From an uncultured Clostridia bacterium (GTDB taxonomy: Bacteria; Bacillota; Clostridia; Oscillospirales; CAG-272): a stretch of 49,017 bases of DNA. Below are positions 40,866 through 47,661 of this stretch, piece after piece. The position numbers and the translations under genes were made by a program. The notes under the pieces are model-generated. The model was not told the origin of the DNA and ran no database searches. It worked only from the letters and a program-made list of their open reading frames with translations. The DNA lies in assembly GCA_945949385.1 (NCBI GenBank), contig CAMFEL010000002.1, positions 1 through 49,017 on the forward strand, read 5' to 3'. The number at the start of each line of letters is the position of its first letter. Position 1 is the stretch's first letter.

Positions 40866-41017
40866 ATTTTGGCTCTCCTTTCGCCCGCACTTTATATAGC
40901 GTCAAAATCCTGCTTTTTTATATATTTTAGCACCTTTTATAAGCAAAATCAACTATTGCTTTTTTGCCCGGTTTAGGATACAATAATACTGTAAAAACTA
41001 TGAAAAGAGGTACTCTT

Positions 41018-41362
41018 ATGCCCTACATCGGAACAAAGACCACGGTAGCCATCACCCCTGAAAAGGAGGCTGTGCTCAAAGAAAAAATGGCACGTGCCCT
41101 TGAAGCTATCCCCGGAAAATCCGAAGACTGGCTCATGTGCGAGTTTGCGGATAACTGCCGCCTTTGGTTTGCAGGTAAAAACGACGCTCCCGCCGCATTC
41201 GTTCAGGTGAAGATTCTGGGCAAGGCCCACAAAGAGGCGTACGACAGAATGACGGGCGCCGTATGCGGCGTGCTCAGCGAGGAGTTGGGTATTCCCGCAG
41301 ACCGCATTTATATTACCTATTCCGAGTACACCGATTGGGGCTGGAACGGCTCCAATTTCTGA
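41018..41362 (+). CDS. MIF/tautomerase-superfamily protein
   Basis: A 114-residue protein that would start with Pro after Met removal (MPYIGTKTTV), giving the catalytic N-terminal proline of the superfamily. The size, the PGKSEDWLMCEF and AAFVQVKILG segments, and a C-terminal DWGWNGSNF fit the MIF (phenylpyruvate tautomerase-like) branch. Such enzymes are trimers catalysing keto-enol tautomerisation; bacterial roles are mostly unknown. AGAGG precedes the start at 41018, which is 20 nt before the flavin reductase gene's upstream region, and the two genes are probably co-transcribed. Confidence 0.88.
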   Translation: MPYIGTKTTVAITPEKEAVLKEKMARALEAIPGKSEDWLMCEFADNCRLWFAGKNDAPAAFVQVKILGKAHKEAYDRMTGAVCGVLSEELGIPADRIYITYSEYTDWGWNGSNF

Positions 41363-41382
41363 GTACCGGGGGGAAAAACGCA

Positions 41383-41886
41383 ATGGGATACAGAAGAACA
41401 GAGCCGGAAAAGCTTTCCGGCAACACCTTCAGAATGATAGGCAGCGACTGGATGCTTGTAACAGCTGAGGCTGACGGCAAGGTCAATACCATGACCGCAA
41501 GCTGGGGCGGATTGGGCGTGCTGTGGGGCAGACCCGTGGCGTATATATTCATCCGTCCGCAGAGATATACTTATGAGTTTACGGAGGCGTCCGACAGGCT
41601 GACACTTACTTTTTTCGGAGGACGGGAGCGCGAGGCGCTGAAACTTTGCGGCACACTCAGCGGCAGGGACTGCGATAAAATCGCAAAAGCGGGACTTGTG
41701 CCGGTATCCTTTGGAGACGGGTTTACATCCTTTGAGGGAGCCGAAGCAGTGCTGTGCTGCAAAAAGATATACACGGATCTCATAAAGCCCGAATGTATGC
41801 TTGACAAAAGCATAGACGCCAATTACGCAAAAGGCGACTATCACAGAATGTATGTTGTCGAGATAACCGACGTATATACAAAATAA
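41383..41886 (+). CDS. Flavin reductase-like (split-barrel) flavoprotein
   Basis: A 167-residue FMN-binding split-barrel protein. NTMTASWGGLGVLWGRP and YIFIRPQRYTYEF correspond to the flavin phosphate-binding strand and loop of the flavin reductase domain; LTFFGGRERE follows. In anaerobes such proteins act as electron carriers or NAD(P)H:flavin reductases. GGGGGG about 9 nt upstream sets the ATG at 41383. It follows the tautomerase gene by 20 nt and is closed by a strong terminator. Confidence 0.85.
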   Translation: MGYRRTEPEKLSGNTFRMIGSDWMLVTAEADGKVNTMTASWGGLGVLWGRPVAYIFIRPQRYTYEFTEASDRLTLTFFGGREREALKLCGTLSGRDCDKIAKAGLVPVSFGDGFTSFEGAEAVLCCKKIYTDLIKPECMLDKSIDANYAKGDYHRMYVVEITDVYTK

Positions 41887-41896
41887 GCAGAAAAAT

Positions 41897-41927
41897 GCCC
41901 GCGCCGTTACCGGCGCGGGCGCTTTTA
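41897..41927 (+). terminator. Terminator after the flavin reductase gene
   Basis: GCCCGCGCCG (41897-41906) pairs with CGGCGCGGGC (41911-41920), followed by GCTTTTA. Confidence 0.85.
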
Positions 41928-41941
41928 TGTATAAATATCAG

Positions 41942-42523
41942 TTATCTAAACTGAAGGTGAAAACCGCGTCGGAAGTACCTTTCAAAGGCTTCGGTTCTCT
42001 TTACGGAAGCAGAGAGACCGCCGCGTGAAAGCAGAACAGAAAAATGCGGCAGCACACCTTGCTTGATCGTATATTCCGGTATGCCTTTCTTACTGAGCAC
42101 GCGCAGGTTTGCCACTATGGATTCCAGGGATTTGTAAAATACCGTCCTGTTTTCCTCGGTAAGATCCTTGCCCGCAATCTCAACTGCGCGGCTTGCCCTT
42201 TTGTTCACATGCTCCGCGGCGGCTTTTCCGTCCTCGGTAAGCTTGAAAACGCCCCGGTAGAGCTTTTGGTTAGTGCCTTCCTTTGTAACGAGCCCCTTGC
42301 TTTCAAGAATTCCCATCATTCTTGATACATCTGCCTTGTCTTTGCCGCAAAGCGTGCACAGCTCGGTGGCGGTAAGCCCTTCGGGGTATTTCGCCATAGT
42401 CAGGATATATACGTAGTGGGAGCCTTTGAGAGAGTATTTTTCCATTTCTTCGGCGGCAAGCAGATGCCAGTATTTGGAGATTTCTGAAATGGCAAGAGAA
42501 AATCGTTCAAATCTGTCTACCAT
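41942..42523 (-). CDS. MarR-family transcriptional regulator
   Basis: A 193-residue winged-helix regulator, longer than the usual 140-160. The MarR core is clear: YPEGLTATELCTLCGKDKADVSRMMGILESKGLV, split here as the recognition helix and wing, then FKLTEDGKAAAEHV. An extra C-terminal extension of about 40 residues is Arg- and Phe-rich. Cysteines at the DNA-binding helix (TELCTLCGK) could act as a redox or metal sensor. AAAGGAG precedes the ATG. Two matching palindromes lie in its promoter, so it probably represses itself. No other target is adjacent. Confidence 0.88.
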   Translation of the reverse strand: MVDRFERFSLAISEISKYWHLLAAEEMEKYSLKGSHYVYILTMAKYPEGLTATELCTLCGKDKADVSRMMGILESKGLVTKEGTNQKLYRGVFKLTEDGKAAAEHVNKRASRAVEIAGKDLTEENRTVFYKSLESIVANLRVLSKKGIPEYTIKQGVLPHFSVLLSRGGLSASVKRTEAFERYFRRGFHLQFR

Positions 42524-42555
42524 CTTTTTTGCTCCTTTTGAATTGATTAAGCATA

Positions 42556-42621
42556 AATACGGGATGTTGACAATTCAACATCCCGTATTGCAGCATACAG
42601 ATGTTGATTTGTCAACATCTG
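42556..42621 (-). promoter_or_regulatory. marR promoter with two matching operators
   Basis: Minus strand TTGACA (42615-42610), 17-nt spacer, extended -10 with TGCAAT (42592-42587). Two perfect palindromes share the core GATGTTGANNNNTCAACATC: one at 42563-42582 (arms extend to 42556-42589) over the transcription start, and one at 42600-42619 over the -35. Their centres are 37 bp apart. Confidence 0.85.
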
Positions 42622-42668
42622 CCGGAAAATATTTAATTTTGCGGTTTTTTCGGTTTTTCATTACAAAA

Positions 42669-42725
42669 GACAAGCGGTATCCATAGCTTTCGGAACGGAA
42701 GCTTTCAATACGGATACCGCTTGTC
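42669..42725 (-). terminator. Long hairpin terminator after the 42728 gene
   Basis: GACAAGCGGTATCC (42669-42682) pairs with GGATACCGCTTGTC (42712-42725) around a partly paired centre. On the minus strand TTTTGTAAT follows. Confidence 0.75.
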
Positions 42726-42727
42726 TG

Positions 42728-42949
42728 TCAGTTTTTTCTGTCCCTGCGGGAGGGATTATTAAAGCTTTTGTTTTCGGCGGGGTAGGTGGAAAACTCTCCG
42801 CCTGCAAGGCTTTCGGGATTGCACCGAGGGCGTATGCCCTCGTCCGTTTCGCCGTCGGGGTAGAGATTTATCGCCTCGTTTTTCACCGTGTCCTCAATGG
42901 GACTGCGGGTGCCGTTTGTCTTTTTACGGTTTTCGCCTTTTCTTTCCAT
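42728..42949 (-). CDS. Small hydrophilic protein of unknown function
   Basis: A 73-residue, highly charged, probably disordered protein (MERKGENRKKTNGTRSPIED at the start; FSTYPAENKSFNNPSRRDR at the end). An AAAGGAC ribosome binding site 9 nt upstream and a dedicated terminator directly after the stop support a real gene. No family recognised. Confidence 0.5.
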   Translation of the reverse strand: MERKGENRKKTNGTRSPIEDTVKNEAINLYPDGETDEGIRPRCNPESLAGGEFSTYPAENKSFNNPSRRDRKN

Positions 42950-43039
42950 TTGGGCTTTTGTCCTTTCACTTTTGTCCGCCTATATTATGCCCGTTTTTCG
43001 GCAGACTATGAGCAGATTATGAAAAGGACAAAGCGAGAC

Positions 43040-43690
43040 TTACTCTGTCAGCATACGGAGAAGTTCCTCTACGCTTTCGGCAATTCTGTCGGCGCCGCTT
43101 TGGCACAGCTCATCTTTTGTACCGTAGCCGTACAGCACGCCGATGCTTGCAAGTCCCGTCTTCTTCGCACCGATAATATCGTGCATTCTGTCGCCTATCA
43201 TAACGCAGCGGCTTCTGTCGGGGCGGTTGATTCTTTCAAGGGCATATGCAATAACCTCCGCCTTGTCTACCCGTCGCCCGTCAAGCTCGCTGCCCGTAAT
43301 GCAATCAAAGTATTTATCGATATTAAAATGCTCCGCTATCTGCTTTGCAAAGCATTCGGGCTTTGAGGTGGCCATAACCACGGTCATCCCACGGCGTTTC
43401 AGCCCTTCAAGCATTTCGGGAACGCCGCCGTACAGCACATTTTCGAATATTCCTCTGTCGCGGTAGTACTCTCTGTATTTTTCCACGGCGCAAAGGGCGT
43501 CGCTGTCGGAAAAGCCGAAATATTTTGTAAAGGACTCCGCAAGAGGCGGGCCGATAAAGCAGTTCAGTGTTGTGCGGTCCTCGATCTCAATGCCGTAAGC
43601 TTTGAGGGCATACTGCACCGAGGAAGTTATGCCCACGCCGGGGTCCGTAAGAGTACCGTCAAGGTCAAAAAGTACAATATCCTGTGCCAT
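43040..43690 (-). CDS. HAD-family phosphatase (phosphoglycolate phosphatase-like)
   Basis: A 216-residue HAD subfamily IA hydrolase. Motif I is DLDGTLTD near residue 9 (nucleophile Asp9). Motif II is ATSKPE near 106, the lysine motif lies near 142, and motif IV is MIGDRMHDI near 169. A helical cap lies at 18-85. The class hydrolyses small phosphate monoesters such as phosphoglycolate, or pyrophosphate in PpaX-like forms. AAAGGA precedes the ATG; it follows trxB by 44 nt and is probably co-transcribed. Confidence 0.9.
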   Translation of the reverse strand: MAQDIVLFDLDGTLTDPGVGITSSVQYALKAYGIEIEDRTTLNCFIGPPLAESFTKYFGFSDSDALCAVEKYREYYRDRGIFENVLYGGVPEMLEGLKRRGMTVVMATSKPECFAKQIAEHFNIDKYFDCITGSELDGRRVDKAEVIAYALERINRPDRSRCVMIGDRMHDIIGAKKTGLASIGVLYGYGTKDELCQSGADRIAESVEELLRMLTE

Positions 43691-43734
43691 AAAAGATCCT
43701 TTCTGTTTTTGCTGTTCCGCCGCGAAAACGCAGA

Positions 43735-44658
43735 TTATTCGGCGAGTCCGTCAATATAGCGGCACGCGGCAAGAGCTGCCACGGAGCCGTCCGCGGCGGC
43801 GGTTGTAAGCTGACGGATAGCCTTTGAACGGCAGTCTCCTGCGGCAAATAAGCCGTTTTCGGGCAAAACACAGCTTTCGTCTGTGCTGATGTATCCCCAT
43901 TTGTCAAGTGGTGCCACATTCTCAAAGGCTTTGTTGTCGGGGACAAGTCCTATTGCTACAAAGGCTCCCGTAACGGGCAGTATGCTTTCGGATTTATCGG
44001 CTTCTTTTGTGAGGCGAAGAGCGCGAAGCTCACCGCCCTCCGAGATAAATCCTGAGACAACGGTTCCGGTTATAAACTCCACATTGCTTCGTCCTTTTAA
44101 GGCTTCAAGCAGACGCGCTTCTCCGGTGAAATCATCCAGATTCTGCACAAGAGTGACTTTTTTGCAGCCGTCGGAAAGCTGCATAGCCTCCTGCAAAGCC
44201 GAGTTACCTCCGCCGATTACCGCCACTTCCGCACCCTTGTAAAAGGCTCCGTCGCAAACGGCGCAAAAAGAGATTCCGTGGCCTACAAGCTCTGCTTCCC
44301 CCTCAACGCCCAGCATTCTGTGCCGCGCTCCCGTTGCAAGGATAACGGCCTTTGCGCGGTAGCTGTCGCCCGTATCGGTGACTACGGTCTTTGTGCCGTC
44401 GGCTTCAACGGAGATCCCGGCAACGGTGCCCGGCTCTATATCCGCGCCCTGCTCCAGAACCTGATCCACCAGCATATCGGCAAATTCATTGCCGCTCATC
44501 TGCTTTATGCCGGGATAGTTTTCCACCTTAGGCGAAAAGGTGACCTGACCGCCGAAGGTGTCCTTTTCAATTACCAGCACGCTTTTTTCGGCGCGGCGGG
44601 CGTACAGTGCTGCCGTAAGTCCGGCGCAGCCCGCGCCGACTATGATAATATCGTACAT
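43735..44658 (-). CDS. trxB: Thioredoxin reductase
   Basis: A 307-residue low-molecular-weight thioredoxin reductase. The FAD-binding GAGCAGLTAALYARRA is at the N terminus. The redox pair is C-x-x-C in FCAVCDGAFY (about 133-140), the NADPH-binding loop is VIGGGNSALQEA, and the FAD-binding end motif is GLFAAGDCR. It passes electrons from NADPH to thioredoxin-type proteins. It lies directly downstream of nrdD, whose product carries its own redoxin tail, so TrxB may feed electrons straight to that domain. A terminator lies between the two genes, and AAAGAGAG precedes the ATG. Confidence 0.95.
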   Translation of the reverse strand: MYDIIIVGAGCAGLTAALYARRAEKSVLVIEKDTFGGQVTFSPKVENYPGIKQMSGNEFADMLVDQVLEQGADIEPGTVAGISVEADGTKTVVTDTGDSYRAKAVILATGARHRMLGVEGEAELVGHGISFCAVCDGAFYKGAEVAVIGGGNSALQEAMQLSDGCKKVTLVQNLDDFTGEARLLEALKGRSNVEFITGTVVSGFISEGGELRALRLTKEADKSESILPVTGAFVAIGLVPDNKAFENVAPLDKWGYISTDESCVLPENGLFAAGDCRSKAIRQLTTAAADGSVAALAACRYIDGLAE

Positions 44659-44685
44659 ATTGTTTCTCTCTTTTTCAAAATCTTA

Positions 44686-44718
44686 AAGAAGGAGCTGTCC
44701 TTTCGACAGCCCCTTCTT
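44686..44718 (-). terminator. Terminator between nrdD and trxB
   Basis: AAGAAGGAGCTGTC (44686-44699) pairs with GACAGCCCCTTCTT (44705-44718) with one mismatch. On the minus strand TTTAAGATTTT follows. Confidence 0.7.
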
Positions 44719-44767
44719 ATGTGCAGGGGGGAGCTTTCTGATACCGATCATACGACCCGCGCCGCGA

Positions 44768-47143
44768 TTACTTTGTAACGCGCTTTGCCGCGCTGTCTAT
44801 AAACTGACGCACTCCTGCGATCTCAACGAATTTTTTGTCTCCTGCAACCAAAGTGGGTGCCTGACGGAGTTCCAGTGAGCGTGCCAGCTCCTCGTTGTCT
44901 TCAACATAAACTTTAGTGTATTCGATTCCCGCCTTATCAAGCATGGAAGCCGCCACTTTGCATTTGGGGCAGGTCTTGGTGGCAAACAGCATTACTGACT
45001 CGGAGCTGCTATCGGCATTGCCGCAGTTCTCGGTACTGTCAGTATCGCAGGGGCATCCGCTGCGGCGCAGAACGCTTGTGTCAATATTATAGGTCACGCG
45101 GTCCTTGTATTCCTGAGTCTTACCGTCGTTCCAGTTCTGAACGGGACGGTAGTAGCCTGTAATACGGGAATAGACCTCTGTCTTGCCGCCGCACACGGGG
45201 CACTCATTCTTTTCGCCTGCGATGTAGCCGTGATCCTTGCATACGGAGTAGGTGGGTGACAGAGTATAGTAGGGAAGCTTATAGTTTTCCGCTATTTTGC
45301 GCACCAGGTTTGCGGCGCTCTCCCAGCTTGGCAGCTTTTCGCCAAGGAAAGCGTGGAACACTGTTCCGGAGGTGTATCTTGTCTGAAGGTCGTCCTGAAT
45401 GTCAAGAGCCGAGAAAATATCGTCGGTAAAGCCAACGGGCAGGTGAGAGGAGTTGGTATAGTAGGGGGTTCCGCCCTCGTGAGCCGTGACAATGTCGGGG
45501 AAGCGCTTTTTGTCGTGCTTTGCAAGGCGGTAGCTTGTGGACTCCGCGGGAGTAGCCTCAAGGTTGTAAAGATCGCCGTACTGCTCCTGATAGTCGGAGA
45601 GGCGTTCTCTCATATGGTCAAGCACTTCCTTGGAGAACTTTTGAGTCTCACGGCTTGTCATATCCTTGCCTATCCATTTGGCGTTGAGACCCGCTTCGTT
45701 CATACCTACGAGACCGATGGTGGAGAAATGATTATTGAAGGTGCCCAGGTAACGTTTGGTGTATGGGTACAGACCCGCGTCCATAAGCTTTGTGATGACC
45801 TCACGCTTGATTTTAAGGCTGCGTGCGGCAATGTCCATAATATGGTCAAGGCGTCTGTAAAAATCAGCCTCATCCGATGCAAGATAAGCGATCCTGGGAA
45901 TATTTACGGTTACAACGCCCACAGAGCCCGTGGACTCGCCGCTTCCGAAGAAACCGCCGGATTTCTTACGAAGCTCACGCAGGTCAAGACGGAGGCGGCA
46001 GCACATGGATCTGACATCGCTGGGCTCCATATCGGAGTTGATATAGTTTGAAAAATAAGGTGTTCCGTACTTTGAGGTCATTTCAAAGAGCAGTTTATTG
46101 TTTTCCGTGGCGGACCAGTCAAAGTCTTTGGTAATGGAGTAGGTGGGAATAGGATACTGGAAGCCTCTGCCGTTGGCGTCGCCCTCAATCATTATCTCGA
46201 TAAAGGCGCGGTTTACCATATCCATTTCCGCTTTGCAGTCCTTGTATTTGAAATCCACTTCCTTGCCGCCTATGATGCAGTTCTGTTCGGCAAGGTCGGC
46301 GGGCACGGTCCAGTCAAGAGTGATATTGGAAAAGGGTGCCTGAGTGCCCCAGCGGGAGGGAGTATTTACGCCGTAAATAAAGCTTTCAATGCACTTTTTG
46401 ACCTGCTCGTAGGTCAGATTATCCACCTTTACAAAGGGGGCAAGGTAGGTGTCAAAGGATGAGAACGCCTGGGCGCCTGCCCATTCGTTCTGCATAATGC
46501 CGAGAAAGTTTACCATCTGGTTGCAAAGGGTGGAAAGATGGCTTGCGGGGGCGCTTGTGATTTTTCCGGGCACGCCTCCCAGACCTTCTTTTATAAGCTG
46601 CTTAAGGGACCAGCCTGCACAGTAGCCCGTAAGCATGGAAAGGTCGTGAATGTGAATATCGGCATTTCTGTGGGCGTTTGCGATCTCATCGTCGTATATT
46701 TCCGACAGCCAGTAGTTGGCGGTAATGGCGCCGGAGTTTGAAAGGATAAGTCCGCCTACGGAGTAGGTTACGGTGGAGTTTTCTTTTACTCTCCAGTCGT
46801 TTATTTTCACATAGTTGTCCACTATCTGCTTGTAGTCAAGCACCGTTGTTTTTATGTTGCGCACCTTTTCTCTCTGGCGGCGGTATATGATGTAGGCTTT
46901 TGCCACATCGTCGTATCCTGCCTGAACGAGAACGGATTCAACGCTGTCCTGGATATCCTCGACGGCGATTAGTCCGTCTTTGATCTTAGGCTCAAAGTTT
47001 GCAGTAACCTTCAGCGCAAGAAAATCAATAACGGAGGGGACAAAATTCTTCTCCTGTGCTTCAAACGCCATGGTAATGGCCTGGGTGATCTTATCAAGAT
47101 CAAAGTCGGTTATTTTTCCGTCTCTTTTCAGTACCTGATACAT
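44768..47143 (-). CDS. nrdD: Anaerobic (class III) ribonucleotide reductase with fused redoxin domain
   Basis: A 791-residue reductase of ribonucleoside triphosphates. An ATP-cone (VLKRDGKITDFDLDKITQAI) covers residues 1-95 for allosteric control. The ten-stranded barrel follows, with finger-loop segment GVNTPSRWGTQAPFSN. A zinc site (VCKDHGY... CPVCGG) lies just before the glycyl-radical motif RITGYYRP (G663). After a Cys-rich linker (SGCPCDTD) comes a glutaredoxin/NrdH-like domain (about 714-791) with active site CPKC (C725, C728) and the cis-Pro segment QAPTL. This suggests a thioredoxin-type electron donor instead of formate. No nrdG activase gene is nearby. The promoter has an NrdR-type box. 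Confidence 0.95.
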   Translation of the reverse strand: MYQVLKRDGKITDFDLDKITQAITMAFEAQEKNFVPSVIDFLALKVTANFEPKIKDGLIAVEDIQDSVESVLVQAGYDDVAKAYIIYRRQREKVRNIKTTVLDYKQIVDNYVKINDWRVKENSTVTYSVGGLILSNSGAITANYWLSEIYDDEIANAHRNADIHIHDLSMLTGYCAGWSLKQLIKEGLGGVPGKITSAPASHLSTLCNQMVNFLGIMQNEWAGAQAFSSFDTYLAPFVKVDNLTYEQVKKCIESFIYGVNTPSRWGTQAPFSNITLDWTVPADLAEQNCIIGGKEVDFKYKDCKAEMDMVNRAFIEIMIEGDANGRGFQYPIPTYSITKDFDWSATENNKLLFEMTSKYGTPYFSNYINSDMEPSDVRSMCCRLRLDLRELRKKSGGFFGSGESTGSVGVVTVNIPRIAYLASDEADFYRRLDHIMDIAARSLKIKREVITKLMDAGLYPYTKRYLGTFNNHFSTIGLVGMNEAGLNAKWIGKDMTSRETQKFSKEVLDHMRERLSDYQEQYGDLYNLEATPAESTSYRLAKHDKKRFPDIVTAHEGGTPYYTNSSHLPVGFTDDIFSALDIQDDLQTRYTSGTVFHAFLGEKLPSWESAANLVRKIAENYKLPYYTLSPTYSVCKDHGYIAGEKNECPVCGGKTEVYSRITGYYRPVQNWNDGKTQEYKDRVTYNIDTSVLRRSGCPCDTDSTENCGNADSSSESVMLFATKTCPKCKVAASMLDKAGIEYTKVYVEDNEELARSLELRQAPTLVAGDKKFVEIAGVRQFIDSAAKRVTK

Positions 47144-47220
47144 TGTCTTCTCCTTTTTAATCTGTTCTGTAATTTATTCAAATATGACTCGCGTATTTAT
47201 TATGCTGTGTCGGCTCATAT

Positions 47221-47250
47221 AGTATACCACTATATATTGTGTTTGGTCAA
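47221..47250 (-). promoter_or_regulatory. nrdD promoter with NrdR box
   Basis: Minus strand TTGACC (47250-47245), 18-nt spacer, TATACT (47226-47221). The spacer contains CACAATATATAGTGG, close to the NrdR consensus ACACWATATMTTGT, placed for repression. A second box at the usual spacing is not clear. Confidence 0.65.
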
Positions 47251-47395
47251 GTAAAAATTAACAATATGTGCTAAATCGGCACTATCAACAAATTATCCCT
47301 CGCAAATTTGTGACAAAGTCCGGAAGAAGCGGAAAAAGGAGGGGAAAAGGGAAGAAAAACCGTAATGCCGCAGCATGTATCGGCGGAAAAACGCA

Positions 47396-47490
47396 AGGCT
47401 CTGCCCCACCGAACAAACTCGGGGCTCTGCCCAAAACCCCGCTCAGAACTTTTTTTGAGAAAAAGGTTCTGAGAACTCCGAAAAACTTAT
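47396..47490. repeat. Degenerate intergenic repeat element
   Basis: GGCTCTGCCC occurs twice (about 47397 and 47423), followed by CCCCG and a hairpin whose arms CTCAGAAC and GTTCTGAG flank a T5/A5 stem. GCTCTGCCC...CCCCGC...hairpin is a layout I recall from dispersed elements in gut Clostridia. The rest of 47251-47395 is purine-rich and shows no gene. Confidence 0.5.
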
Positions 47491-47569
47491 AATCGGGGTG
47501 TATCGGATTTTTTCATATCCTGCTTTTTGCAGGTTATTTTTTGTTTAACCCAAATGTTATAGAACCGCA

Positions 47570-47605
47570 AAAAAGCAAACGGGCTGTCAAAAAAGACAGC
47601 CCGTT
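47570..47605 (-). terminator. Terminator of polC
   Basis: AACGGGCTGTC (47578-47588) pairs with GACAGCCCGTT (47595-47605). On the minus strand TTTGCTTTTTTG follows. Confidence 0.85.
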
Positions 47606-47661
47606 GATAAACGGTTGCGGATTGTTGGGTGCTCCCGTCGGAAAACTCAAATGGGGGACAC

